The position numbers and the translations under genes were made by a program. Positions 33,462-44,998 of a DNA stretch of 64,000 nt are shown here, in pieces. The DNA is from Calonectria ilicicola. Taxonomy: Eukaryota > Ascomycota > Sordariomycetes > Hypocreales > Nectriaceae. Within the stretch, counting starts at the first letter, position 1; each line of letters begins with the position of its first letter. The DNA lies in NCBI GenBank assembly GCA_020809705.1, contig CP085831.1:2294001-2358000 (forward strand), read 5' to 3'. The notes below the pieces were generated by a model. The model worked only from the letters and a program-made list of their open reading frames with translations. It made no database searches and was not told the origin of the DNA.

Positions 33462-33468
33462 CAATCGG
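33462..33468 (-). promoter_or_regulatory. Inverted CCGATTG copy in cupin/fumarylacetoacetase promoter
   Basis: CAATCGGA on the plus strand, i.e. TCCGATTG on the minus strand, paired with the copy at 33412. An additional GATCCAATCAG is found between them at about 33446-33456. Confidence 0.4.
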
Positions 33469-33639
33469 ACACCGTCATATCCCTCTCCACTCCCGTCTCC
33501 ACAATAGCCTAAAGCCCCGAGTTAACCGCTGTCGTTGGGTTCAATGTTGGACTACATCAAATGGTTCTTCACGGCACTTGTTTGACTCAAACACTATCTC
33601 TTGACTTCGATCCCCAATATCTTAGCAATTTTGGGGAAA

Positions 33640-35212
33640 ATGGGCAAACAGGTCGTAGTCCCCGATGGCTCGCCATTTACTATCCATAACATCCCTTTCG
33701 GTGTAATATCTACAGGTGATGACGGAGCCCCACGTTGTGCAACCGCCATCGGCGAGTTTGCTCTCGACTTGTCCAAGTTCGCGGAAGCAGGCCGTTTCAA
33801 CCATCTCAAGCTTCAACCAACTCCCAAAGAAATCTTTTCAAGCGTAAGTTATGCAACGGAATGCAGAGGATCGGCGAAAAAATGACTCTTCGCATCTCAG
33901 ACTTCTCTCAATGTTTTTGCTGCCCTCAGTCGCAAGACGCGACGAGCTGTCCGTGAAACTTTGATTCAAGACATCACCAACGGACATGTTCCTGAACATT
34001 GTTTGATAGAACTAGGAGCAGTAACCATGCATTTGCCTTTTCGAATTGGTGGCTATTCAGACTTTTATTGCTCCCTTGAGCATGTACAAAATGTATAGTT
34101 CCCTTGGCGTCAAGAAAGATGACTTGTTTGATGATAAGTATTCATTGACGACAACTTAGTGTTCACCAATGGCAGCAGGGGCCAATATACCAGAGAACTG
34201 GTTTTATGCTCCATCTGTCTACAATTCGCGGGTATCCAGTGTGATACCATCACCCCACCCAGTTCGACGACCTCGAGGTGTCTATTTTGGAGAAAATGGC
34301 AAGCCAACGCACGGTCCGTCTCAAGAAATCGATTACGAACTTGAGATGGGTTTCTTTGTTTCCAAACCAGTTCCTTATGGTTGCGAGTTGGACATCAAGG
34401 ATGTGGAGGAGCATATTTTTGGTTTCGTCTTACTCAACGATTGGTCTTCTAGGGATTTGCAAATCTTTGAAATGAAGCCCTTGGGTCCTTTCCATGGAAA
34501 AGGTTGGGCACTCATTTCCCCCCATTTTACCAAGCAATAACGATCTTGTTGAGCTAACCTGATCGGTTTGTCGAAAGGTTTCGGAACATCTATCTCCCCA
34601 TGGGTAGTCACTATGGAGGCTCTGGAGGCCTTTAAATGCCCTCCCAAGACGAAGCAAAACCCTCCTCCATTTGAGCATCTTACATGGCCGGGAGAGGACG
34701 GCACGTTTAGTATCAAATTGGAAGTTGAGCTAATTCGTACGCCACCACGAGCACCGTGCATACAGTTTTTGAAACTGACACTTACAGGTAATGGGAAAAA
34801 ACTGCATCTTGGTTCTAGTAATCTCAGATATCTATACTGGACGCCATTTCAACAAATCACGCATCATGCATCTGCCATGTGCGGTCTTGAAACAGGCGAC
34901 TTAATTGGAACTGGAACTATATCTGGCGATGTAGGTTGAGAGTAATAGCCCTTATGTCAAGCAGTATTTCTGACAGTTATATTCAAACTGTAGGGCACGG
35001 ATACAGCGGGAAGAAAAACAGAACTTGGATGTCTATATGAAGCTACACAGGCAGGCTCCAAAGAGATGGAGCTGTCAGACGGCACCAAAATCAAGTATCT
35101 TGAAGACGGTGACGAAGTGATTCTAAAGGGGTATTGCGGAAACAAGAATGGAAAGGGTCCGTTCCTTGGATTTGGTGAATGCCGAGGTGTCATTCTCCCG
35201 GCGGTCCAGTAG
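33640..35212 (+). CDS. Fumarylacetoacetase (FAH) family hydrolase
   Basis: Six exons (33640-33843, 33901-34092, 34160-34502, 34578-34736, 34788-34930, 34994-35212) encode 419 residues, the length of true fumarylacetoacetases. Both the N-terminal domain (SPFTIHNIPFGVIS) and the catalytic domain are present. The metal ligands match the mammalian enzyme: Asp in GGYSDFY, the Glu pair in DYELEMGF and Asp in LLNDWSSRD; the catalytic His is in SLEHVQN. GFGTSISPWVV and GDEVILKGYC are family motifs near the C-terminus. The enzyme hydrolyses the C-C bond of fumarylacetoacetate or a similar diketo acid, the last step of homogentisate-type catabolism. Its place in this cluster suggests a paralogue dedicated to another aromatic ring-cleavage product. 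Confidence 0.93.
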
Positions 35213-35483
35213 CTGAGTGAAGAATCACTGCCCATTTTTCCGACTATGTGTTGGCAACGTAGAATACTATCAGCTTCCCTAAATCGTTATCTTAGAAATG
35301 GAAATGTGGTGATTTAAATAAGGGTTTAATTTGTATTGGAATATCAATACTACAGAAATCCCATGATCATGACGAAGGGAAGTCTTTTCAGGACGATGGC
35401 GAGCATCTACTATACTAATTTCTTCTTCTCAATCTACTCGACTCCAGTTGATATATCTCTAACAAAATTGCGAACTCTTTCTA

Positions 35484-38400
35484 CTAAATTCTGGGAATGT
35501 TCTGTGCCTCACACATCTTCTTGTACATACCACTTTGCCCAACTAGTTCATCATGAGTTCCAGATTCAACGATGCGCCCTCCGTAAAAGACGTAAATACA
35601 ATCTGCTTGGCGGACTGTGGAAAGGCGATGCGCCACAGCAATAGTGATGCGTTTTCTCGAATTAGCAGCCTCCATCAAAGACTTTTGAACAATCTGCTCC
35701 GATTCAGTGTCCAGGGCGCTCGTCGCCTCATCGAGAAGGATGACACTGGGATCGCGAATAAGGGCTCTCGCGATAGCAATCCGTTGTCTCTGCCCTCCAG
35801 ATAACTGATTTCCACCTTGCCCACATGGCGTGTTGAGACCCTCTGGGAGGGAGTTGATGAGGTCCCATACATTAGCTGCACGACAGGCTGCTTCAACGAT
35901 GCTGTCGTCAACTGAACTCTGATGAGTATCGAAGTCAATCCCTGCCAGAATATTCTCTCGGATGGTGCCGGGGAACAAGGTCGGCTCCTGCTGAACGAGC
36001 GCCAGTCTGCTGCGGTAAAGGCGGGGATTGATGCCAGTTAGAGGTGTTGAGCCGTCAATCACGATAGTTCCACTACTTGGGTCATAAAACCGCTCGAGAA
36101 GAGAAATCATGGTTGACTTGCCGCAGCCTGAAGCACCTACAAATGCGACGAATTGTCCAGGGTCGATCTATACAATGAGATGATTAATCCATTTGTTCGT
36201 TTATAGGATCCAAGGTCACTCACCGTTAATGATATTCCCTTTAAAATGCGATTGTCGGGTGCCAGAGGGTATTGAAACTGGATATTGCGAAACTCGATTA
36301 ATTTGCAACCGCCCACGATGTCCTTTTCTCGATTTCCATTTGTCTCTTGGATAGTTGGATCAAGGTTTGTGAGCCAGAAGTAGTAATTGGCAGCCGAGTT
36401 TGCCTTCGTAAAGCCTAAGAGAGAGTCAGCCAAGGTCAATCTCAACAGTAGATTAAGAATATACTGCTTGATATACTGAAAAGTTGAGCACCGGCCTGCC
36501 CAGAAAAGTACACGCCCATGAATGAAATCATAAACTGATAGAGTGTAATCTCTCCGTTAGACATCAAGCGGGATCCCCACCTAATAGCGCTGTGAGCAAA
36601 TGTGAAAGAAACCACGAAAGGCAGACACAAACCAGAATCCAAGCGCAAGGATAAAACATTCAATAGACTGGGTAAGTGAAAACCAGACCATCATGTTGCA
36701 CAGGGGGAGTGTAGAGCTCGATATGGCTGCGTCCAGCTCGTTCGTATATCTCTGGATGACATTCTTCTCAATCGCCAAAGAAGAGACGGCGCGGATGGCG
36801 TTTATGGTCTCAGATGCCACCGAAGCGCTAGTAGAGAATTTACTATCCATTTCAGCATTCATCTTGGTTTCGATGCGAATGCGAACCCAGCCAGACAGGA
36901 GCATGGGTGGTATGCCAGCAAACACACCAACAAGACCAAGCTTCCAGGAGACAGCGATCGCAAGGATGCTACATGATAACACATTAACAATGTTCGTGAG
37001 GACAAGGGAGATGTTGAAGCCCATTAACTCAAAGATTGCTTGGGCATGCGTATCGATCCGGCTGGTAAGAGCGCCGACCGTGTTTTCTGGTCGATCAAAA
37101 AACCTCAAGTCTTGCTTAAGTATCGCACTCAAAAGGTCTCTGCGGATCCTTTGGCCCATAGTCTGCGTAGCAAAAAGTTTTAGTAATTTTCTCCAAATGG
37201 GAATTGCGGTTTTGCAATAAATTACCTGAGCAATGGTATTTGTTGTCCACCCCAAACTGAAATAGACAACGAGACAACCCAACGCCATGACAAAATACAT
37301 CAGAGCGATAAAGTTGCCCCGATGGACCATGTCAGGCGAAGCGAAGGCATCCATCACTTTGCTAAGAAGAAGGGCCTGCCCGGGAAACATTGCGGCTATT
37401 TTCAGTCGTCAGATACGTGCTGCGTCAACCTTTGTCTCTCTCTTCAACTCACCTCCAAGACAGCATGTCAAGGCTCCAAAAACATACCAAGCCTTAATTT
37501 CGGTTGTCGCACAAATCAACTTGGTGATTGAATGAATCAGACCAGTTTGCTTGTAAATGTTGAAATCTTCTCTATCCTCGAGAGATGCAAGAAGTTGATT
37601 CTCTGTCGTATTGTACTTGGCCAATGACAGCACATTATTCATCCCTTTTTCAGAGTCATCGTCAGAAGTACCACCATCGACATCGTTTCTTGTCACAGAA
37701 AGATCTTGGGCCTTGACTAGATCGGCATAAATGCCCCCTTTCGCTATCAGTTCTTCATGTCTCCCTTGCTCGGCAATTTTCCCCTTCGACATCACCACAA
37801 TGTTGTCCGCGTTTCGAATCGTGGCGAGCTTATGAGCGATGACTACTGTCGTCCGATCTTTAGACGCGCCATCGAGAGCTTTCTGTACGACAACTTCAGC
37901 GTGTGGGTCTAAAGCGCTCGTTGCTTCATCTAGAAGGAAGATTTGGGGCTCCGATATAATACTGCGAGCGATCGCAATGCGTTGTTTCTGGCCCCCAGAC
38001 AATAAGCCACCTCTCTCACCGATACGGGTATTATAGCCATCGGGAAGACTGAGGATGAACTCGTCTGCGAAGGCGAGCTTTGCAGACCGTTTGACGCGCT
38101 CAAATTGCTCTTCATATGGTACCGTCTCCCAGCGGGTGCCGACCAAACCGTTGACTATGTTGTCGAACACCGTCCCATTAAATAAGACTGGTTCCTGTGT
38201 GATGTCAAAATCAAAGGCCAAAAAGAGCTATAGGAATGGAACAAAAGCGCAAATCCGAAATAATCAAACAGCTTACCTGCTGAACCAGCCTCATTGTGGT
38301 CCGAAGCCAATTGAGACTCAAGTCGCGAATGTTGGTCCCATCTAGCTTGATGGTGCCAGCTTGCGGATCATACCATCGTTCAAGAAGCCCAATTATGGTG

Positions 38401-39880
38401 CTTTTACCACAACCACTAGTACCCTGCGTATAAATTAGCAGGAACAAGCCCCCAAGTTTCCTGGGATAACTCACCACGAGAGCCGTCACTTTACCAGCCG
38501 GAATATGAAGTGAAAAGTCCTCCAGAACTCTAACACCAGGTCTTGTTGGGTAGCTAAAGCTAATTCCATCAATCTCAATGTTGCCTGAAGACTTTTGAGG
38601 CGTGTGGCCGGAATTTGAGAAAGGATTAATCGAAGACTTTCTATCGATGAGAATGAAGAGCTCGGATGCGGCACTTGCGGCACGACTGAAAGCAACGGTG
38701 TGCGGTGCCAGGGCTGCAATGGTAGTCGACGCAATGACGACTGAAAAAAGAACCCTTGCATTCCCAATGTCAGCAGGAGAGTATCAATGTAGCTCATCGT
38801 TTAGAGAGTGCGCGACTTGCGTGAATATGGTTCCGATATTGTCAACTTCACCTCTAGAGATCATTGCGGTACCTTGCCAGTACGCCAGCCCCATGCCTGC
38901 ATAAACAATAAAATACTCTCCCCCAAACATCACGCCATAAAGAGGGTTTTTCTTCTTTCCCAACCGAGCAGCATCAACAAGATACTTGGAATATTTATCG
39001 ACTATTCGAGACTCTAGGCTGAAAGCTTTGACCGCTCGTACATTAGCGAGGATGCTCTCGGCGTATGTCGCAGCCTGAGCATATATATTGAGCATTCTTC
39101 TCTCGACTCGGGAGTCTGGTACTGCAACACTGCCCACAATGATTAATAAGGCTGGCATGATGCAAATGATTATGAGGGTGAGTTTCCAATGCTTTACAAA
39201 AGCGATGACGAATGCTGTGACGAAGGTGGAGATGGACTGAATAAACAACCCAAGCTTCTCGGCTACTCCAGATTGAATAAGTTTCCCGTTGGAGGTTGCC
39301 TGCATAGCGACGGAGCCGGTTATGCCCCGATCAAAAAAGCCAATCTCCTGGCTCAATGCCGCTCGGAAGTACGCATGTCGAAGGTTGCGAGTCAGATTGA
39401 AAGCAACGTAAGTGAAAATGGTTGCGTAGATGTAAGTCAGAGTAAAACGGGCAATGCCAATATAAACAAAGTAGAGGCTTCACACACATTAGCATACTCC
39501 AAGAGAACATGAGGCGGATTCAAAACCGGGACACCCACGAATATTTGCTGACATCGGACATGAATTTTCCAGATGACACGCTGCTTGAAGTAAAGTCGGT
39601 AAGAAGGGTCATGAACTGGCCAAGGACGAGATTGATCAGCGCCAAAGCCGCACCAGATCCTATGGCGGCAAAGACGCCAATAAACTCAAGTACATAATCG
39701 ATTGGTCGGCCGTAGGTGAAGACGCGCTGTGGTACGTCAGTCTCTTTTTTATTCGTAGGTTAACGTAGCTCAACGTACCAAAAAGCCGCCAGATGCAGTA
39801 TTCTGGTGACGATTCACGTCATGGCCTGCAGCAGATGTGTCGCTGTTGTTCAAGCTCGTAAAGGTCTGTTGCTTTTCCAT
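35484..39880 (-). CDS. Full-length ABC-B (MDR-type) transporter
   Basis: Many exons on the minus strand follow the TMD-NBD-TMD-NBD order of multidrug-resistance exporters, about 1,280 residues. The start MEKQQTFTSLNN at 39880 is followed by RVFTYGRPIDYVLEFIGVFA, the usual opening of TMD1. NBD1 has GTSGCGKST, LSGGQKQR and IFLLDEATSALD; NBD2 has GASGCGKST, LSGGQRQR and VILLDEATSALD. Both keep D/H-loop residues (VIAHKL, AVAHRL), so both ATP sites look intact. The intron at 38755-38820 has a GC-AG boundary (donor GCAAGT) and restores the canonical TVLFSVVIAS join. A plasma- or vacuolar-membrane exporter of the cluster's substrate or a toxic intermediate is the likely role, by inference. Confidence 0.92.
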
Positions 39881-40609
39881 GGTTGTCGGCCAGGGTTGAA
39901 GCAAGATATCGAACAAATGAAACAAAAATAAACACGGAGGCAAGATGTCGTCCTTTGGTAGCGGTGCAGAAAGGAAGCTCAGCGGTTGAAATCACAACAA
40001 TCCAAGGAGTGAAAATCGAGGCGTTTGGTTGTTCAAAGAAGGAACACAGGTCAGTACGGAAGCCCGAATAAAAATTAACGGAAGAAGAGCAGGCATTAGA
40101 AAATGTGGTACATATTAAAAAGACAAAACAGAGAATTATACGAACGAAATAGAGTCTATTAAAGAGCAAAGTCGGGGCTACCGAGGATGGACGTGGCTGC
40201 GGCTGCGGAGTGCCAAGATGCCGCGACCGACGGCCGATGTGGTGGAACCTTCGGACGCGGAGCGCCAAGACTCCTCGACTCCGCCCTCACAATCTTTATT
40301 CTAATAAATTGGAATCAGCAAGCTAGAAGCGAAGACGACATTAGGCCACATACTTTGAAGGCCCAAGCTCGCGACCTTTTTTACTGCACGGAGCTTTTGG
40401 CTTGACTCAACCAACGGTCAGTACCTTGCAGCCAACATCAACAATGCAGCGACCAGGACACGTAAAGAGTCTTTGTCTTACATTCAGAGATTCATTTTCT
40501 TGTAATCTACTACCAACATACATATTTGCACTATAATCACTGAACGCGCGCTCCCCGTACATCTTGATTAACCGAACATTTATCAAGCATTTTCATTCAA
40601 CAGTCCAAA
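39881..40609. other. Promoter of ABC transporter and 3' flank of the Zn2Cys6 regulator
   Basis: No gene supported. GC-rich patch around 40190-40270 holds GGCCGATGTGG, only loosely like the cluster motif. Confidence 0.55.
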
Positions 40610-43284
40610 CTACAGATCTTCTAGCATCATCAACATTTCTTGGTTCCTACAAAACCAATTACCAAGCTCCGCGCTTGAAGGGTCCATTTCAAACCGATTA
40701 TCCCCAAATGTGGAAGCTTGGGTTTGTAAGACCATATTTTCTTCAAAATTCGCCAATCCACTAAAGGCTGGCGGGTGCTGAGATTCCCCATCCAACGTGC
40801 TGCTAACCGAAATGGGTGGGAAACACAGGGGACTTGCAGCCACTGGCTTGGTCGCCGACAGCGATCCGGCCAGTGTGTCGTGCTCATGTGAGTCTGAAAT
40901 ATCGGGGTATTCGGGAGCAGAGCTCTCGGCCCTACTAACCCTGACGTCGACGAACTTTGCGGCCACATCGTACATTGATTTGAAAAGCCGAAATTGCTTC
41001 TCACAAATAGGATAATGCGTGGATCTTGAGAAAGATTCAAGAGTCTCGATTAGCGCACGTAGACACCCAAGGTCGGAAGGCTTGGCGGTTTCAGCAATCT
41101 CGCAAAATAGGACGATGAATGGGACGAATGGGGATTGCATCAGACTCCTAGGATTTTCCCTGTATCAATACTGTTCCCAGTGGTGGATCCAAAGATGACC
41201 TACCAATTCATATAATACATTCCAATAACAGTCGATTGCAGCTGATGCTTTGTCATGAGGAGCATGCATTTTTCATGCTCTGCCAAGGCGGCTTTAGCAG
41301 TCGTTATGCAATCCTTACAAAATGGAGAGCTTGAGGATTTATCACAAGGGATGCTGCGGTAGATTAGAGTAAGCAAAGATAGAGACATCACCTTATCCAT
41401 GCCTCGCATTAAGTCATGCACGGCTGGTCCCAATACCCGGCGGTTTTCAGTAAAGAACTTAATCTGCCATGATGTCAGCAGCATATCACATGCATTCTGC
41501 GAAATTGTGAAAGCTTATTCATACCTCGAATTCATTATTTGTATTCATCAGCTCTTTGAGTTCCGCTGCAAGAACCTGAGCACGGCAATGACGCACATTC
41601 TCTGGCTTAAGGAGAGCTCTTGAGCTATAAATTTCATCGTAGACTCTGCCCTGCAGTGATGCCAGATGAATCCAGCACGGGAGAATACTGCTCAGGATGG
41701 TGTCTGTATTTTGGTCTGGCCCCAACAGCGGCAGGGTTATATCCTCGTCTCGAATTGTACTCGTTCGACCAAGTCTTAGAGACAGCATTTTTTCGGACAA
41801 AAAGATGCACCAGAATACTCAAGCTTGGTAATTTTTCTGTTCCGGTACGCTGTTGTTTAGTGGAGGGATAGCGTTGTATACTCCTAGTGCTTGGCATATC
41901 CTGGATGCAGTTGTGACGAAATTCCAAGCAGTCGATGATTGGCGCCTCTGGATCAAATACGAAGCCTTGTGAAAAGTCAGGAGCGCTACATCCTTTAACA
42001 ATTAATTGGTACCCACAGCCATGCTCATTGCGCAAGCATAATCCATTGTTGTCGGCACGTGGAACGACAGTCTTGACAAGACCGTTTCAAGATTATCGCG
42101 GCACAAGCAAGCCTGAGCATCATAGTCGAGCTTGTCCGTTTCATCAACACAAGTATTGGAACAAGCACAGAATAGCCAATAGAGGCCAGTATGGACAATA
42201 ATGAGATCTGCCTCAGAGGCAGTACCCGGAGAGTAGACTCTAACTAGGTATTCCATAAAATGCCCGAGGGTGGAAAATTCCATACACCAGTAGGTTCGTA
42301 TTTGGGGAAATTCTTGAATTTCTTTCTCAGTAATGCCAAGGGGAGGGGTGGAGTAATATTTGCTCACCTTTTGCCATTCGTAGACCCGCAAAAGCCTTTT
42401 CTATAGGCGGCAAGTGGAGATGGTAAATATCAGGATCCGATACGGGCGATTTGGCGTAGGGATAAAGCGTCTCAACACTGTCGGAACCTTTCTTTTGCGC
42501 TTCGATGATATTGCGCAGGGTATCTAATGCAGACGTCATTTCCAGAAACACATCAGTCGAGCGATTGTTCACTTCGGTTTGGAGAAAACCCGTCGCAAAG
42601 GTAGCGTGGGCGAGAAGGGATGATTGGCCTTCATACTCAGGTCCTGTGTCTTGCTGCCTGTGATTATGCCGACCTTGGCTTGCATCATTCGAGGTGGATA
42701 CTGAAGGTGCTGGAGTTGGACGAGACGAAGCCAAAGATGGGAGAGTAGATGAGGGTATACGATGACTGGATGAGGCAGGAGACACTATATTGAGTTGCAT
42801 GGAATCCAATCGTTGCATTATTTGGCTCATGTCTTCGACTCTCTTAGCAATGAGATCCATCTTATTCTCACTTTCAAGGTCAGAATGAAACAAATTAGCG
42901 GCCATTGTCAAATGCTGCTTACAACACAGCTGAGACGAGAATTCGTTGACGCCTGTCCCTTGGGCGTTGGATGATCGGATATGAACAAGACACATTGGCC
43001 TTGACGCATTGAGAGCAAGGATGGACTCGGTCACATCGAATCTTGGGGGTCACTGAGGTGAGCGGGGAGGGCCTCTCTAATGTGAGGGTTCAGCCTTACC
43101 TTTCTCCGACGGCATCTGTCACACTGTTACAATTTGATGAGTACGCGTGTTCGAATGATGTATTTATTTTGCAGGTTGAACATACTACCAACTTCTCTAC
43201 AGTAGCATGCGCAGCAGATTCATCCTCTAACCGTTGGGATGAGTCGCTGTTGGCAGGGCAGAACTCGTCTGATTCGTCGTCCAT
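40610..43284 (-). CDS. Zn2Cys6 transcription factor with fungal-specific domain
   Basis: Exon 1 (43186-43284), a 24-nt micro-exon (43100-43123) and exon 3 (from 43041) join to form the Zn2Cys6 cluster: CDRCRRRKIRC then CSQCVKANVSC, CX2CX6CX5CX2CX6C. A coiled-coil-like linker (KMDLIAKRVEDMSQIMQRLD) and a Ser/Pro-rich part follow. The middle-homology region carries KASYLIQRRQSSTAWNFV and LSLRLGRTSTIRDEDITLP, hallmark motifs of the family. The last exons reach the stop at 40610. At least six further introns are required and not all are fixed here. It lies at the edge of the cluster next to the ABC transporter gene and in the same orientation. Confidence 0.88.
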
Positions 43285-43935
43285 TGCATATATAAGATGA
43301 ATTGTCTTAGAGACGGATCAAATCAAACGGTAAATAGATAGATAGACAGAGAGAGAGAGAGAGGGGGGGGGGGGGGTAGCATGAACCACTTCGAAAGGTT
43401 TTGGTGAAAATCTTCGGAGACGGGATCGTAGGCGTCCGCATCTCCGCAGCCTAGATGACTAGTGCGGAGGTGTGGGCTCCATGCTGCTGAGCACAGACAC
43501 GGGCCTAAATTTAGGGGTTAGGGCCACTGAAGCAAGCTGAAGCGACTGAGGGCGTCACATCCGATGTTTACCCACCACCACAAAGCATGCCATACGAAAT
43601 GTCGAGTGCAGGGTAGTTAGTGCACCATAACGCAAGACGCGTTGTGTGCTGATTGAGCACGAAAATTACGGAATCCAGAATACAGGCGCAAATCTATTTG
43701 ATTGATTTGATATATCTTGATCCACAGTATTTCAAAATCCGTGACAAGAATGGATAGACACTATTTTTCCAATTATCAACTCAAAGCCACGCACGTTGCT
43801 AGCGTTTATCTGCTAATTACAAAACCCCAGGTTTTCCAACCAAACGAACCAAAATCTATCGCTCGTTTTTTTGCCTCTGAAAAATCAATCGCACCCAAAG
43901 CATCCTAAGCATCACCAAGTCATTCTTTTTACACC
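43285..43935. other. Divergent region regulator / small secreted protein
   Basis: 650 bp with the compound microsatellite at its left end; no gene. Confidence 0.6.
43335..43376 (+). repeat. Compound microsatellite (GATA)n-(GA)n-(G)n
   Basis: A short run of GATA units passes into GA dinucleotides and then about 14 consecutive G. It lies about 50 bp upstream of the Zn2Cys6 regulator start and could vary in length between strains. Confidence 0.9.
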
Positions 43936-44178
43936 ATGAAGTTTTCATTCATTGTCTTCGTCGCGTTTCTAGGCTCAGCAATGGCTGCCGAACAGGCCAT
44001 TCGAAAATGTCCAAAAGGCGGAATATCGGATTGCATGTATGAGAGGTGCCCGATACGTAGCTGTCCTGCTGGCAAGACTTGTTGTCCAAAACCTTGTGGA
44101 GGGACATGGGTAGGTCGACTCTTCGGATCCTAATTAAGGACTGCGAATATACTGATCGAATAGTGCATCAAATTATGA
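43936..44178 (+). CDS. Small secreted cysteine-rich protein (8 Cys)
   Basis: Two exons (43936-44109, 44164-44178) give 62 residues. The intron (44110-44163, GTAGGT...AATAG with ACTGAT branch site) is supported because splicing replaces a seven-Cys tail with a new end, WCIKL, making eight cysteines. Signal peptide at 1-18 (MKFSFIVFVAFLGSAMAA). Cys pattern C-x7-C-x4-C-x4-C-x5-CC-x3-C-x4-C in a 44-residue mature peptide with many basic residues. Size and disulfide density resemble fungal effectors or antimicrobial peptides; it is not a match I can name. Upstream TATA-poor region, no operonic context. Confidence 0.8.
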
Positions 44179-44998
44179 GGAACCGAAAGTCAGTTCCACT
44201 GGATGCGGGTCAACCTTTTACCGCAGTGAGGTGCACAGCAGATGTCACAATTGAAGAAGGCAAATGAATGCAGTTGGGTCTGGTGTCATCAAAATGGTAC
44301 CTGCATGTTTCATTTCTGGTTGGTATTTCTACAATGGCATTTTATTTTGATTCGGGCTTATACATCTTTTCTTGGCGGAATACTTGGTATCATGGTCAAC
44401 CAAGTGCATGGGTATTCGATCTTTCAATACTATGCTTATCCAAGCCATGAACACGAGGCAATATTTCTGCTGTTTATTAGTATCGCCCGTGATAGGCCGT
44501 GTCAGAGCGGTTTTGTGAAGTCACTGGCTTACTCAAAAGTTAAAATTAAAAAAAATAAACAAAAGATGTACTCTGCCGAAAATAGAAAAATCATAATGAG
44601 CCATCTTAGATACAGCGCAGCTAGGCTCGTGTAATCCGCTAATTTTGGTGTTTAGCACATGTCAATGCCAAGCTAACGTTGCATCGCACCTGTTCCTCGC
44701 CAATGCTGTGGAGTCTCTGGCGTCTTCTGATTTGTTAACTGGGCAGATTCAGCCCTGGGGGATTGCAAGCCCGCAACGATCGGCACAGTGGCTCTGCATC
44801 TTGTGCCGGGAATACCGGTCAATGACTCATGCCCGACCGGCTATTTCCTCACGAGCAACTGTGGAGATGCCGCGACTCCATCACCATCATCGGAAATAAA
44901 ACCATAGTCTGTCTCCGCTTAGTTAATTCCTCAATTATTCACTCCATGTTCAAACACCGCATCGTTACTACACACATCAATTCCCTGAGCAATTCATC
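44179..44998. other. Intergenic before esterase
   Basis: The 130-aa frame at 44242-44634 overlaps AT-rich DNA and has no recognisable feature. Confidence 0.55.

Larger units (their letters stand above)
33158..33639. other. Divergent promoter cupin / fumarylacetoacetase
   Basis: 482 bp with two CCGATTG copies in opposite orientation and a CT-rich tract at 33478-33505. Confidence 0.65.

Noticed and set aside
44242..44634. 130-aa plus-strand frame
   Set aside because: Composition follows AT-rich intergenic DNA; no supporting feature.
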